Part shown: piece by piece, positions 27,338 through 36,894 of the stretch | Numbering within the stretch: the first letter of the stretch is position 1 | Layout: each line of letters opens with the position of its first letter | Assembly (NCBI GenBank): GCA_900470805.1 | Contig: UCCA01000003.1 | Location: forward strand, 1 to 64,000 | Source of the DNA: Hyphomicrobiales bacterium | GTDB lineage: Bacteria; Pseudomonadota; Alphaproteobacteria; Rhizobiales; Rhizobiaceae | Direction: 5' to 3' | DNA length: 64,000 bases | Program-made: the position numbers and the translations under genes | The notes under the pieces: generated by a model | What the model was told of the DNA's origin: nothing | Seen by the model: only the letters and a program-made list of their open reading frames with translations | The model's database searches: none

Positions 27338-27367
27338 GCCATGCCCGCCGTGTGCAACGGGCATGGC
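27338..27367 (-). terminator. terminator between the UPF0173 gene and gatC
   Basis: A perfect 10-bp stem (GCCATGCCCG / CGGGCATGGC) with a 10-nt loop. On the minus strand it is followed by CTTTATAGC. It lies 52 nt after the stop of the upstream hydrolase gene. The TATAGC just after it may be the -10 of the gatC promoter. Confidence 0.6.
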
Positions 27368-27419
27368 GTTTCGATTGCGCAGATTTCCGCGCTCAAATCG
27401 CGGCAGTTACAGCCGCCTA

Positions 27420-28124
27420 TCAGACAGAGAGGCTGCCGCCCGATTTCATCACCTCAACGGCGGTCTTCGAGCCTTCCATGCCCTTCACGAACTTCTCCGG
27501 CGTCTGGTCGAGCAGGCCGAAGGTTCCGTAGTGGCAGGGAATGACCTGCTTGAAGTTGAAGAAGCGCTGGCAGGACAGTGCGGCTACCGCGCCGCCCATG
27601 GTAAAGCGATCGCCGACCGGCACGATGCCGATATCCGGCTGGTGCAGTTCGTTGATCAGTCCCATGTCAGTGAAGATATCGGTGTCGCCCATATGGAGAA
27701 CCGACGCCTCACCGTCGAAATGCATCATCAGGCCATTGGCGCTACCGAGCGAATGGGAGACACCATCCTCAGTGATCTGGGCGGAGGAGTGATGCGCTTG
27801 CGTGAGGGTGACGCTGAAGCCGTCGAAGCCGACCGTGCCACCGGTGCCGGCCATTTCCAGCTTCTCGACACCGCGATGGCCAAGCCAGGCGGAAAGATCG
27901 GCATTGGCAAGAACCGGCGCGCCGGTTTCCTTGGCGATCTGGATGGTATCGCCGACGTGGTCGCCGTGTCCGTGGGTCAGGAGGATATGGGTGACGCCCT
28001 TGGTCGCTTCCTTCAGGTCCTGACCGGCAAAGCTCGGGTTGTGGGTCAGGAACGGATCGACGAGGATGATCGCCTTCGCGGTCTCGATGCGGAAAGCGGC
28101 GTGGCCTAGCCAGGTGATCTTCAT
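27420..28124 (-). CDS. UPF0173-type metal-dependent hydrolase (metallo-beta-lactamase fold)
   Basis: The 234-residue protein starts [14 protein letters not shown]. It has the metal motif [10 protein letters not shown] (H-x-H-x-D-H), further ligands in AHHSS and HMGDTDIF, and the terminal [13 protein letters not shown]. This is the UPF0173 family, about 230 residues, with two-metal hydrolase chemistry but unknown substrate. AAGGAGACATTTC before the ATG at 28124 fixes the start; the open frame extends 162 nt upstream. It diverges from ruvX. Confidence 0.92.
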   Translation of the reverse strand: MKITWLGHAAFRIETAKAIILVDPFLTHNPSFAGQDLKEATKGVTHILLTHGHGDHVGDTIQIAKETGAPVLANADLSAWLGHRGVEKLEMAGTGGTVGFDGFSVTLTQAHHSSAQITEDGVSHSLGSANGLMMHFDGEASVLHMGDTDIFTDMGLINELHQPDIGIVPVGDRFTMGGAVAALSCQRFFNFKQVIPCHYGTFGLLDQTPEKFVKGMEGSKTAVEVMKSGGSLSV

Positions 28125-28244
28125 GAAATGTCTCCTTCGTATTAGATGATGCAAAAGCCTGTTTCGATCGCTATGCACATATCCCATGCGGCCGCAAAGA
28201 AAAGCGGCGGCAGCTTCAATTTCTTTTGACGGGATGAAACGACG

Positions 28245-28739
28245 ATGACGGTGCTGACGATCGAAGAGCTGGCGGCAGCGCTGCAACCGAACGAAGCCAT
28301 AGCCGGCCTCGATCTCGGCACCAAGACGATCGGGCTCTCGATGTCCGATCTCGGGCGGCGTTTTTCGACGCCGCGCACGGTGATCAAGCGCGAAAAATTC
28401 ACCATCGATGCGGAAGTCCTGCTGGCGTTTGCGGCAAAGGAAAAGGTTGCCGCCTTCGTCATCGGCCTGCCCGTCAACATGGACGGATCGGCCGGCCCAC
28501 GCGTTCAGGCGACCCGCGCCTTCGTTCGCAACATGGAGCAGAAAACGGCCCTGCCCTTCGTCTATTGGGACGAGCGGCTATCGACGGTAGCGGCCGAGCG
28601 AGCATTGCTGGAAATGGACGTCTCGCGGGCGAAGCGTGCCGAACGGATCGATTCGGCGGCGGCCAGCTTCATTCTTCAAGGGGCTCTGGACAGGCTGTCC
28701 TTGCTGGCGAGAGCAGCATCAGACGATTTGGAAGACTGA
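28245..28739 (+). CDS. ruvX: Holliday junction resolvase-like RuvX/YqgF (pre-16S rRNA nuclease)
   Basis: The 164-residue RNase H-like protein has the family motifs [15 protein letters not shown] (first catalytic Asp), [15 protein letters not shown], and [18 protein letters not shown] with the second acidic site, then [20 protein letters not shown]. YqgF family members process the 5' end of 16S rRNA and may act on branched DNA. Its last 64 nt overlap the 3' end of the convergent DUF6105 gene. Confidence 0.93.
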   Translation: MTVLTIEELAAALQPNEAIAGLDLGTKTIGLSMSDLGRRFSTPRTVIKREKFTIDAEVLLAFAAKEKVAAFVIGLPVNMDGSAGPRVQATRAFVRNMEQKTALPFVYWDERLSTVAAERALLEMDVSRAKRAERIDSAAASFILQGALDRLSLLARAASDDLED

Positions 28740-29008
28740 CGCGCCTGCCACCATGCGGCAATCTTCCGGCGCTTGCGGAACGCCAGGATGGCGAAGACGA
28801 TGAGGCTGTCGACGGCGATGGCGCGGGCAACCAGCGGCGGAATGACTTCTGGCGGGATACCGAGAATATTGGCGTAAACCTGGAACGTCAGATCATGTGC
28901 CTGACGCGTCAGCATGAAGATGCCGAAGCTCATGTCGTAATAGGAAAGCCAGTACCAGCCCGCCAGGAAGACGATCGGACCGGCCCAGAAGATCAGGAAC
29001 CACTTCAT
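28676..29008 (-). CDS. DUF6105-like membrane protein
   Basis: The 110-residue protein has two hydrophobic segments (about residues 3-20 and 60-77) and a basic C-terminal tail [14 protein letters not shown]. The start [40 protein letters not shown] and [26 protein letters not shown] match the rhizobial family I know as DUF6105; function unknown. Its 3' end overlaps ruvX by 64 nt tail to tail. Its ATG overlaps the upstream gene's stop by 4 nt (ATGA), implying coupled translation. Confidence 0.8.
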   Translation of the reverse strand: MKWFLIFWAGPIVFLAGWYWLSYYDMSFGIFMLTRQAHDLTFQVYANILGIPPEVIPPLVARAIAVDSLIVFAILAFRKRRKIAAWWQARQSSKSSDAALASKDSLSRAP

Positions 29009-29178
29009 GCGGCCGCCCCTCTTTGTCTTTTACCGAACGGCGGATCCAGCGAGACCAGCCATGTCGACAATGCCATCACACTGAGAACCAGGGCCGGCAC
29101 GGCGATATCAAGCGCGAGCACGGCAAAGAACATCATCGCGGCAACGAGGAACATGATTCTCGCGATTTTCGTTCCCAT
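29005..29178 (-). CDS. small membrane protein coupled to the DUF6105 gene, 57 aa
   Basis: The 57-residue product (MGTKIARIMFLVAAMMFFAVLALDIAVPALVLSVM... in outline) has two close hydrophobic stretches, then [14 protein letters not shown]. No family is recognised. The stop overlaps the next ATG by 4 nt, supporting a real two-gene unit. A GTG 12 nt upstream is an alternative start; neither has a strong ribosome site. Confidence 0.6.
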   Translation of the reverse strand: MGTKIARIMFLVAAMMFFAVLALDIAVPALVLSVMALSTWLVSLDPPFGKRQRGAAA

Positions 29179-29302
29179 GGTTCCAGACACTCAAAACTTT
29201 GAAACTGTCCGGTAACCTGTCTTCTTAACCGTCCGTGCGCAATGTAAACCATTTGTTAAGGTTAACAGCCACTCGGGCGCCTGTGTAAAATCCTGTTGTC
29301 GT

Positions 29303-29992
29303 TCAGCCGTAAATGCCGCGAACGATGCGTTTCAGCGCGGCTTCCGCCTTTTCCCAATCCTTCGGTGTTTTCAGCGCGAGACCGGCACACTGGCCGCCTG
29401 CCGACGCGGAAAGGACGATGTGCTGGATGGCGGCGATCAGAATCGCGTTGACGGCGACGGGATCGACACCCTTCGGCGGCGCGAGCGAGCCGCGCATGCG
29501 TTCCAGCCAGGTGGCCAGCGCCTTGGAGCGTGCTTCCGACAACCGCCTCACCTGCTCGGTGTTTTCGGAGACCTCCCAGGCGACGATGCGACGCATCAAC
29601 GGATCGTCGCGCAGCGCCTGAAGGAACAGCAGCGACAGGCGCTCCATCAGATCGCCATAGGTCAGCAGAAACATGCCGCCGGTGTCTTCGGGAATGCGAT
29701 CCTTGACCCACGTGCCGAGATCGGCGCCGATCGCATCGACAAGGCCGTTCAGGCCGCCGTAGTAGCGATAGATCAACTGCTTGTCACAACCGGCCTTGCG
29801 CGCGACCGCGTTGATGCCGAAGTTCTGGAAGCCTTCTTCGGCCAACAAGACCTTTGCCGCAGCAAGGATCGCCTTCTCCGTGGCGCCGCGATCGCGGATG
29901 CGCTTTTCAGGTTCGGCCTGCGGTGCGTCGGCGATTGGGGTCAGAACCATGGGATCATTCAGCATCAGGGACTCAGTCTTGTTGTCACTCAT
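29303..29992 (-). CDS. TetR-family transcriptional regulator
   Basis: The 229-residue protein has an N-terminal extension (about 35 residues) and a TetR helix-turn-helix: RGATEKAILAAAKVLLAEEGFQNFGINAVARKAGCDKQLIYRYYGGLNGLVDAIG. A helical ligand domain follows. No ligand can be assigned. A 24-bp inverted repeat (29982-30005) covers the annotated ATG, so either the mRNA is nearly leaderless or translation starts at a downstream ATG (29965 or 29950). The repeat suggests self-repression. The GNAT/acyl-CoA dehydrogenase genes upstream on the same strand are possible targets. Confidence 0.88.
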   Translation of the reverse strand: MSDNKTESLMLNDPMVLTPIADAPQAEPEKRIRDRGATEKAILAAAKVLLAEEGFQNFGINAVARKAGCDKQLIYRYYGGLNGLVDAIGADLGTWVKDRIPEDTGGMFLLTYGDLMERLSLLFLQALRDDPLMRRIVAWEVSENTEQVRRLSEARSKALATWLERMRGSLAPPKGVDPVAVNAILIAAIQHIVLSASAGGQCAGLALKTPKDWEKAEAALKRIVRGIYG

Positions 29993-30005
29993 CGGTGAGT
30001 AACAA
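29982..30005. promoter_or_regulatory. inverted repeat over the tetR start, probable operator
   Basis: Arms TTGTCACTCA and TGAGTAACAA pair at 9 of 10 positions around a TCGG centre. The ATG of the TetR gene lies inside the left arm. Length and spacing are typical of TetR-family operators. Confidence 0.6.
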
Positions 30006-30103
30006 CGCCGCCTTCAACCGGCAACGGCCAAACCCTTGAAAGATTGTGGATAGTTTTCCCAGGATCCCTTGAGATCAATTCGGATGAAATCTGCAGAACG
30101 GCT

Positions 30104-30721
30104 TTACAGCGTTTGCCCGAACCAGACAGTACGATCTGATTGCTCCACGAGCGGCGGGCCCAGGCGCTCGAAACCGCGAGAGCCCCAGAAACCTATGCCG
30201 CCGGCATTAGTGGCACTTGCACCGAGATGTACAGCTGTGACGCCGTCGCGGCGAGCCTGCGACAGCCAGGTGTCGAGCAGCTTCGTGCCCATTCCCTGAC
30301 CTCGCACCCGCGACAGCAGGTTCATGTGGATATGGGCAGGGAAAACATCGATGATCGCTGCCGGTGCAAAAGACGGATGGTGAATGGCAGCGATGCGCTT
30401 CTGGTCGGCGTCCCACAATTCCGGATCGCCCTGCGGCTCCGGATTGGCGCCGCGAAGTGCCGGCCACCAATCGCGCTCAAGCTGCGCTTCGAAGGCGCGG
30501 GTATCATAGACACCCACGATATAGCCGGCCACGCCTTCGGCATCCTCGACCACGAATGCCGTTTCCGGGCTCAGCGTCACATAAGGCGCGGAATAGATGT
30601 GGCCGATGAGCTTGCCATCGCGATGCAGTGCCGTGGCATCCTGGCCGGAATCGCCGGTCACCAGCGAGATATTGTAAATCTGTGCGAGATCCTCGATCCG
30701 GGCTTGGCGTATCGTCGTCAT
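30104..30721 (-). CDS. GNAT-family N-acetyltransferase
   Basis: The 205-residue protein has MTTIRQARIEDLAQIYNISLVTGDSG, a mid-section YSAPYVTLSPETAFVVEDAEGVAGYIVGVYDTRAFEAQLERDWWP, the acetyl-CoA loop LSRVRGQGMGTKLLDTW and NAGGIGFWGSRGFERL. This long GNAT type resembles the OGA C-terminal acetyltransferase-like group; substrate unknown. Its ATG overlaps the stop of the upstream acyl-CoA dehydrogenase by one base (TGATG), so translation is likely coupled. Confidence 0.85.
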   Translation of the reverse strand: MTTIRQARIEDLAQIYNISLVTGDSGQDATALHRDGKLIGHIYSAPYVTLSPETAFVVEDAEGVAGYIVGVYDTRAFEAQLERDWWPALRGANPEPQGDPELWDADQKRIAAIHHPSFAPAAIIDVFPAHIHMNLLSRVRGQGMGTKLLDTWLSQARRDGVTAVHLGASATNAGGIGFWGSRGFERLGPPLVEQSDRTVWFGQTL

Positions 30722-32370
30722 CAGCTTGCCGGAGGATAGAGGAGGTCGACGATGTAGCCGGCGTCGAAGCGGCTATCGAGCATGCCGTAAGTGGAGCGCC
30801 AGCCTCCGGCGAGACGGGTTTCGATGAAGGCGTCGGCGATGCGCCCTGCCCCCAGCCGGTAGAGTTCGGCGGCACCGGCTGCCAGCGCCAGCTGTTCGAC
30901 CAGCAGGCGGGCGGCGCCCTCGTCGCGCTCGCAAAGCGCCATGGCGGCGCGCAGCACGTCGATGGTCTTCTTGCCGGCAGGACCGAGATCGCGGGCGAGG
31001 CCGGCGAAGACGGTTTCGAACAGGTCCTTGCCACGGTTCAGGATGCGCAGGACGTCAAGCGCCATGACATTGCCGGAGCCTTCCCAGATCGCATTGACGG
31101 GCGCTTCGCGGTAATGGCGGGCGATCGGGCGCTCCTCGATATAGCCGCTACCGCCGATGCATTCCATCGCTTCGTAGATCAGCGCCGGGGCAATCTTGCA
31201 GCACCAGTATTTGGCCACGGGCGTCATGACGCGGGCATAGGCCGCCTCTTCGGCGCTGCCGCGGGCGCGGTCGAAGGCGTCTGCCAGGCGGAAGGAAAGC
31301 GCCGTGGCGGCCGCGACATCGAGCGCCATGTCGGCGAGTACGCGGGTCATGATCGGCTGGCTGACCAGCATCTTGCCGAAGACGCTGCGGCCACGGGTGT
31401 GATGGACAGCCTCGGCCAGCGAGGCGCGCATGATGCCCGACGAGGCCAGCGCGCAATCGAGCCGGGTCAGGGTTACCATGTCGAGAATAGTGCGAACCCC
31501 GGCATCGGGACCGCCGAGCATGAAGCCGAAAGTGTCGTTGAACTCGACTTCGGACGAGGCATTGGAGCGGTTGCCGAGCTTGTCCTTGAGGCGCTGGAAC
31601 TGCAGGCCGTTGGCCGAGCCATCTTCCAGCAGGCGCGGCACGAGGAAGCAGCCCATGCCCTCCTTGGTCTGCGCCAGCATGATAAAGGCATCGCTCATCG
31701 GCGCCGACATGAACCACTTGTGGCCGGACAGGCGATAGATGCCGTCGCTGACCTTTTCGGCGGATGTGGCATTCGAGCGAACGTCTGTGCCACCCTGCTT
31801 CTCCGTCATGCCCATGCCGATGGTGACGGCGGACTTCTGCATGGCGGGCTTGTTGGACGAGTCGTACTTGCGCGACAGGATTTTTGGCGCCCAGTCCTTC
31901 TGGACGGCGGGCGACGCCGAGAGAGCGGCGACGGACGCTGACGTCATGGTGATCGGGCAGAGATGGCCGGTTTCCAGCTGCGCAGAGAGATAGAAGCGGG
32001 CGGCGCGGATCTTGTGCGCCTGATCCTTGGCTTCGGCATCGGCCTGCGGATCCCAGACGGAGGAATGCAGGCCGACGGACATGGAGCGGCGCATCAGCGC
32101 GTGCCAGGCCGGGTGGAACTCGACCACGTCGAGCCGTTCGCCGCGCGGGCCATGGGTGCGCAATTGCGGCACGCCCTGGTTCGCCATGCGCGCCAGTTCC
32201 TGCGCCTCGGGCGAGGTCACGTAGCGGCCCATATTGTCGAGATCGTCGCGGATGCCGCGCGGCAGGGCGCCGGTGAGGTCGACGATCAGCGGATCGGACC
32301 TGTAGGCATTGATGCCGGACCACAGGCTCGGTTGGTTGAGTTCGGCGAGTTTTTCTTCGGCGGGTGTCAT
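30721..32370 (-). CDS. AidB-like acyl-CoA dehydrogenase
   Basis: The 549-residue flavoprotein belongs to the AidB-type branch: an N-terminal adaptive domain (NQPSLWSGINAYRSDPLIVDL), GMTEKQGGTDVRSN, SGHKWFMSAPMSDAFIMLAQT, and the C-terminal AMECIGGSGYIEERPIARHYREAPVNAIWEGSGNVMALDVLR. Such proteins bind FAD. E. coli AidB is induced by alkylation damage, but a fatty or branched acyl-CoA substrate cannot be excluded. It diverges from pyrB and forms a unit with the following GNAT gene. Confidence 0.9.
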   Translation of the reverse strand: MTPAEEKLAELNQPSLWSGINAYRSDPLIVDLTGALPRGIRDDLDNMGRYVTSPEAQELARMANQGVPQLRTHGPRGERLDVVEFHPAWHALMRRSMSVGLHSSVWDPQADAEAKDQAHKIRAARFYLSAQLETGHLCPITMTSASVAALSASPAVQKDWAPKILSRKYDSSNKPAMQKSAVTIGMGMTEKQGGTDVRSNATSAEKVSDGIYRLSGHKWFMSAPMSDAFIMLAQTKEGMGCFLVPRLLEDGSANGLQFQRLKDKLGNRSNASSEVEFNDTFGFMLGGPDAGVRTILDMVTLTRLDCALASSGIMRASLAEAVHHTRGRSVFGKMLVSQPIMTRVLADMALDVAAATALSFRLADAFDRARGSAEEAAYARVMTPVAKYWCCKIAPALIYEAMECIGGSGYIEERPIARHYREAPVNAIWEGSGNVMALDVLRILNRGKDLFETVFAGLARDLGPAGKKTIDVLRAAMALCERDEGAARLLVEQLALAAGAAELYRLGAGRIADAFIETRLAGGWRSTYGMLDSRFDAGYIVDLLYPPAS

Positions 32371-32552
32371 GAATCGCTTCTAGTGCAAGAGGCAGGCAAA
32401 GGGAAACCGGAAGTTTCGATTTCGCGCTGCACCAGCTTTAGCCCAGTTGCGACAAAATTGCAGGGGGAGAGCGCGCTTTGCCCACAGGGCATGCTTGCCG
32501 CCGCCGCACGCACTCTTTATAGAGCCGCTGACGACAGCATAGAGGCAGGTTC

Positions 32553-33509
32553 ATGGTCTTCTTTCCCCACCGCCACCTCATCGGTATCAAAGGGCTCACA
32601 GAGCAGGATATCACCTTTCTCCTCGACAAGGCCGACGAGGCCGTCAAGATCAGTCGGCAGAGAGAGAAGAAGACGTCGACCCTGAGGGGTCTGACGCAGA
32701 TCAATCTGTTTTTCGAGGCATCGACCCGCACGCAATCCTCCTTCGAGCTGGCCGGCAAGCGCCTCGGCGCCGACGTGATGAACATGTCAGTCGGCAATTC
32801 GTCGGTGAAGAAGGGCGAGACGCTGATCGACACGGCGATGACGCTGAACGCGATGCGGCCCGACGTGCTGGTCATCCGCCATTCGAGCGCGGGGGCTGCA
32901 GCACTGCTGGCGCAGAAAGTCTCCTGCTCGGTGGTCAATGCCGGCGACGGCCAGCATGAGCATCCGACACAGGCGCTGCTCGACGCGCTGACGATCCGCC
33001 GTGCCAAGGGCAAGCTGTCGCGCATCATCGTGGCGATCTGCGGCGACGTGCTGCATTCGCGCGTGGCGCGCTCGAACATCCTGCTTCTCAACGCGATGGG
33101 CGCACGGGTGCGCGTCGTCGCGCCGGCAACGCTGCTGCCGACCGGGATCGCCGACATGGGCGTCGAGGTGTTCCATTCGATGAAGGAAGGCCTGAAGGAC
33201 GCCGACGTGGTGATGATGCTGCGGCTGCAGCGCGAGCGCATGTCCGGCTCGTTCGTGCCGTCGGTGCGCGAATATTTCCATTTCTACGGCCTCGATGCCG
33301 AGACGCTCAAGGCGGCCAAGGAAGATGCGATGGTGATGCATCCGGGACCGATGAACCGCGGCGTGGAAATCTCCTCGGAGGTGGCCGACGGACCGCAGAG
33401 CGTGATCGCCGAGCAGGTGGAAATGGGTGTCGCCGTGCGCATGGCTGTCATGGAAACGCTGCTGATCTCTCAGAACAACGGCCCCCGCAGCGAAGGAGCC
33501 GGCGCATGA
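32553..33509 (+). CDS. pyrB: aspartate carbamoyltransferase catalytic subunit
   Basis: The 318-residue protein has the carbamoyl-phosphate motif [13 protein letters not shown], the [14 protein letters not shown] motif, HSRVARSN and the aspartate-binding [11 protein letters not shown], then [11 protein letters not shown]. It condenses carbamoyl phosphate with aspartate in pyrimidine synthesis. It overlaps the following dihydroorotase-like gene by 4 nt, so the two are translationally coupled. There is no pyrI regulatory-chain gene; this is the arrangement of class A-type complexes that use a dihydroorotase-like partner. Confidence 0.96.
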   Translation: MVFFPHRHLIGIKGLTEQDITFLLDKADEAVKISRQREKKTSTLRGLTQINLFFEASTRTQSSFELAGKRLGADVMNMSVGNSSVKKGETLIDTAMTLNAMRPDVLVIRHSSAGAAALLAQKVSCSVVNAGDGQHEHPTQALLDALTIRRAKGKLSRIIVAICGDVLHSRVARSNILLLNAMGARVRVVAPATLLPTGIADMGVEVFHSMKEGLKDADVVMMLRLQRERMSGSFVPSVREYFHFYGLDAETLKAAKEDAMVMHPGPMNRGVEISSEVADGPQSVIAEQVEMGVAVRMAVMETLLISQNNGPRSEGAGA

Positions 33510-34795
33510 GCAACTCGATCGTCTTCAACAACGTTCGCATCGTCGACCCATCGCGCAATCTCGATGAAATTGGCACTATTGTCGTCAAGGATGGCTTGAT
33601 CGTTGCATCAGGCAAGGATGCCGTGAACGACGTCGTGCCTGAGGGCGCGACTGTGCGCGACTGCACAGGGCTGGTCGCGGCACCGGGCCTGGTGGATGCG
33701 CGCGTGCATATCGGCGAGCCGGGTGCTGAGCATCGCGAAACGATCGCATCGGCCAGCCGGGCCGCGGCAGCAGGCGGTGTGACATCGATCATCATGATGC
33801 CGGACACCGACCCTGTGATCGACGACATCGCGCTGGTCGAGTTCGTCAAGAAGACGGCTAAGGACAAGGCGCTCGTCAATGTCTATCCGGCGGCGGCGAT
33901 CACCAAGCATCTGGCCGGCGAAGAGATGACCGAGATCGGCATGCTGATGGAAGCCGGTGCGGTGGCCTTCACCGACGGTCGCTCCAGCATCCACGACGCG
34001 CAGGTGCTGCGGCGGGTGATGACCTATGCGTGCGAGTTCGGCGCGGTGATTTCCTGCGAGACGCGCGACCAGCATCTCGGCGCCAGCGGCGTCATGCATG
34101 AGGGCCTGTTCGCCAGCTGGCTCGGCCTCGGCGGCATCCCCAAGGAAGCGGAGCTTATCCCGCTGGAACGTGACCTCAGGATCGCCAAGCTGACACGCGG
34201 CAAATACCACGCGGCGATGATCTCCGTGCCGGAATCGGTCGAGGCGATCGAGCTCGCCAAGAGCCGTGGCGCCATCGTCACCTGCGGCATCTCGATCAAC
34301 AATCTGGCGCTCAATGAGAACGACATCGGCGAGTACCGCACCTTCTTCAAGCTCTACCCGCCACTGCGCGCCGAAGACGACCGCGTGGCGATGGTGGATG
34401 CGCTGGCGCGCGGGGCGATCGACATCATCGTGTCCTCGCACGATCCGCAGGACGTCGACACCAAGCGCCTGCCCTTCGGCGAGGCGGCCGATGGGGCGGT
34501 CGGTCTGGAAACCATGCTGGCGGCGGCCCTGCGGCTGCATCACAGCGGCCATGTCAGCCTGATGCGGCTGATCGATGCCATGTCCACCCGTCCGGCGCAG
34601 ATTTTCGGACTGGACGCCGGCACACTGAAGCCGGGCGCCAAGGCCGATATCGCGCTGATCGACCTGGACGAGCCTTGGCTTGTGTCAAAAGACATGCTTC
34701 TCTCAGGCTCGAAGAACACGCCGTTCGAGGATGCGCGCTTCAGCGGGCGGGCCGTTGCGACATATGTCGCCGGACAATGCGTGCACACAGTGTAA
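33506..34795 (+). CDS. pyrC: dihydroorotase-like protein, probably non-catalytic partner of PyrB
   Basis: The 429-residue protein has the amidohydrolase layout of type I dihydroorotase ([80 protein letters not shown]). The metal ligands are missing. The H-x-H site reads R66-V-H68. The second histidine region reads ISCETRDQH (Cys184 where His is expected). The H-V-S-T site is replaced by AMISVPES (237-244), and the D-H-A-P-H site by SSHDPQD. It therefore resembles the inactive PyrC' of pseudomonads, needed for assembly of the PyrB complex. A true dihydroorotase should be encoded elsewhere. Confidence 0.85.
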   Translation: MSNSIVFNNVRIVDPSRNLDEIGTIVVKDGLIVASGKDAVNDVVPEGATVRDCTGLVAAPGLVDARVHIGEPGAEHRETIASASRAAAAGGVTSIIMMPDTDPVIDDIALVEFVKKTAKDKALVNVYPAAAITKHLAGEEMTEIGMLMEAGAVAFTDGRSSIHDAQVLRRVMTYACEFGAVISCETRDQHLGASGVMHEGLFASWLGLGGIPKEAELIPLERDLRIAKLTRGKYHAAMISVPESVEAIELAKSRGAIVTCGISINNLALNENDIGEYRTFFKLYPPLRAEDDRVAMVDALARGAIDIIVSSHDPQDVDTKRLPFGEAADGAVGLETMLAAALRLHHSGHVSLMRLIDAMSTRPAQIFGLDAGTLKPGAKADIALIDLDEPWLVSKDMLLSGSKNTPFEDARFSGRAVATYVAGQCVHTV

Positions 34796-34825
34796 GAAGA
34801 CGGCCTGATCAAAACCGGAGGGGAC

Positions 34826-35446
34826 ATGATCTCGGATCTCACGACGTGGCAGATCACCCTGCCGATCGCACTGGCGGCGGCCGTCATCGGCTATTTGCTT
34901 GGCTCGATACCCTTCGGGCTGCTGCTGACGCGGGCGGCCGGTCTCGGCGATGTGCGCAGCATCGGGTCGGGCAATATCGGCGCCACCAATGTTCTAAGGA
35001 CCGGCAACAAGAAGCTGGCCGCCGCGACGCTGTTGCTCGATGCGCTGAAGGCATCGGCGGCGGCTTGGATCGTCGGCTATTTCTTCGGCTACGAGGCGGC
35101 GCTGATTGCCGGCTTCTTCGCCTTTATCGGCCACCTCTTCCCGGTATGGATCGGCTTCAAGGGCGGCAAGGGTGTCGCCACCTATATCGGCACGCTGCTC
35201 GGCGTCGCGCCGCTGATGGTGCTGGCTTTTGCGGCCATCTGGCTGGCTGTCGCGTTCATCACCCGCTATTCGTCACTATCCGCACTGGTTGCAATGCTTG
35301 TCATTCCGGTTGCATTGTGGATACTGGGTGCAGAAAAGGTCGCGGCGGTGATGGCCGTGATGACCGTGATCTCCTACTGGAAGCATAAAGAGAACATCGC
35401 CCGCCTGATGCGCGGAGCGGAAAGCAAGATCGGGGCGAAGGGATAG
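34826..35446 (+). CDS. plsY: acyl-phosphate:glycerol-3-phosphate acyltransferase
   Basis: The 206-residue integral membrane protein has about five hydrophobic segments and the PlsY motifs [35 protein letters not shown] and [20 protein letters not shown]. It makes lysophosphatidic acid from acyl-phosphate and glycerol-3-phosphate in the inner membrane, the first acylation of phospholipid synthesis. A GGAGGGGAC ribosome site precedes the ATG. dprA starts 5 nt after its stop. Confidence 0.95.
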   Translation: MISDLTTWQITLPIALAAAVIGYLLGSIPFGLLLTRAAGLGDVRSIGSGNIGATNVLRTGNKKLAAATLLLDALKASAAAWIVGYFFGYEAALIAGFFAFIGHLFPVWIGFKGGKGVATYIGTLLGVAPLMVLAFAAIWLAVAFITRYSSLSALVAMLVIPVALWILGAEKVAAVMAVMTVISYWKHKENIARLMRGAESKIGAKG

Positions 35447-35451
35447 GCTGG

Positions 35452-36600
35452 ATGGACGCACGCAGCGCAAGGCCAAAGGGAATTGCGCTGACGGACCGGC
35501 AACGTGTTGCCTGGCTGCGTCTTATCCGATCCGACAATGTCGGCCCCGCCACCTTTCGCGATCTCATCAATCATTTCGGTTCCGCCGAAGCGGCGCTCAC
35601 CGCCCTGCCCGGCCTTTCGGCCCGTGGCGGCGCTACCCGGGCGATCCGCATCGCCACGGAAAGCGAGGCGATGCGGGAGATCGAGACCGCCGAAAGATTC
35701 GGCGCCCGTTTCGTCGGCATCGGCGAACCAGACTATCCGCAGGCCTTGAAACAGATCGACGGGGCGCCGCCGCTGCTGGCGGCGAAGGGCAATCTTTCGG
35801 TCACCGCTCGACCGGCGGTCGGCATCGTCGGCTCGCGCAACGCCTCGATATCAGGCGCCAAGTTCGCGGCTATGATCGCCCGTGATTGCGGACGCGCCGG
35901 CTACGTCGTCGTCTCCGGGCTTGCCCGCGGCATCGATACGGCAGCGCACCGGGCGAGTCTCGATACCGGGACCATCGCGGCAATGGCCGGCGGGCTTGAC
36001 CAGCCCTACCCGCCCGAAAATGCAGGATTGCTTGAGGAGATATGGAATGATGGCGGGCTTGCCGTCAGCGAGATGCCGTTCGGCTGGGAGCCGCGAGCTC
36101 GCGATTTTCCCCGTCGCAACCGGCTGATTGCCGGCGTGTCGCTGGGGACGGTGGTGGTGGAGGCCGCGATGCGTTCGGGGTCGCTGATCACGGCGCGGCT
36201 TGCGGGGGAATTCGGCAGGCTGGTCTTCGCCGTGCCGGGGTCGCCGCTCGATCCGCGTTGCCACGGCACCAACGGCTTGCTGAAAGACGGGGCGATGATC
36301 GTGACGGCACCTGAGGATGTCATCGGCGCCTTGGCGCCGTTGTCGCAGCTCGACATATTTGATGCGCCGCTGGTTGAAGAGCCGGAGCACGGCGGCGGAT
36401 CCTCGCTGCTGCCACCCGACGATACGGATCGGGCACGGATCGTCGATGCGCTAGGACCGACGCCCGTAGAGATCGACGACATCATCCGCCACACCAGCCT
36501 TGGCGCGTCGGCGGTCTATCTCGTTTTGCTGGAGCTCGACATTGCCGGACGACTGCATCGGCACCCCGGCGGGCTGGTCTCCATTGCAATGGATGTCTGA
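35452..36600 (+). CDS. dprA: DNA-processing protein DprA (Smf)
   Basis: The 382-residue protein has an N-terminal SAM-like helix-hairpin region (VAWLRLIRSDNVGPATFRDLINHFGSAE). The Rossmann-like DprA core follows: VGIVGSRNASISGAKFA, VVSGLARGIDTAAHRASL, PRRNRLIAGVSLGTVVVEAAMRSGSLITARLAGEFGRLVFAVPGSPLDPRCHGTN. A C-terminal winged-helix-like domain ends it. DprA loads RecA on incoming single-stranded DNA. It ends the pyrB-pyrC-plsY-dprA string. Confidence 0.95.
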   Translation: MDARSARPKGIALTDRQRVAWLRLIRSDNVGPATFRDLINHFGSAEAALTALPGLSARGGATRAIRIATESEAMREIETAERFGARFVGIGEPDYPQALKQIDGAPPLLAAKGNLSVTARPAVGIVGSRNASISGAKFAAMIARDCGRAGYVVVSGLARGIDTAAHRASLDTGTIAAMAGGLDQPYPPENAGLLEEIWNDGGLAVSEMPFGWEPRARDFPRRNRLIAGVSLGTVVVEAAMRSGSLITARLAGEFGRLVFAVPGSPLDPRCHGTNGLLKDGAMIVTAPEDVIGALAPLSQLDIFDAPLVEEPEHGGGSSLLPPDDTDRARIVDALGPTPVEIDDIIRHTSLGASAVYLVLLELDIAGRLHRHPGGLVSIAMDV

Positions 36601-36604
36601 GTGC

Positions 36605-36784
36605 TTACATACGAGCGTGAAGATCGCCGGCCTCGACATAGGCCATCTCGATCAGATAGCAGAGCATGTCGGCCTTTTCCTTTTCCGCCACCTGACGCAA
36701 CTCAGCGAGCATCTGCCTGATGAAGGCGATGTTCTCACGGGAGCCGGATCGGCCGGTGTCTTTCTTTGCGTACTTCGCCGTCAT
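36605..36784 (-). CDS. uncharacterised 59-aa protein
   Basis: The 59-residue product reads MTAKYAKKDTGRSGSRENIAFIRQMLAELRQVAEKEKADMLCYLIEMAYVEAGDLHARM as a whole in two parts: a basic, Ser-rich start and an amphipathic helical body (residues 18-55). I recall near-identical short proteins of unknown function in other Rhizobiaceae. The inner ATG at 36784 is preferred; the frame extends 72 nt further. It faces dprA tail to tail with a 4-nt gap. Confidence 0.7.
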   Translation of the reverse strand: MTAKYAKKDTGRSGSRENIAFIRQMLAELRQVAEKEKADMLCYLIEMAYVEAGDLHARM

Positions 36785-36894
36785 GAATGGACTCTTGCCC
36801 GGATTGATGGGGCTGTTCAAAGCAGTCTTGACCACACGCGAAAAACGATATCGCAATAATCAGAAATTGCAATATTGTTTTCATCGTCTATTGG

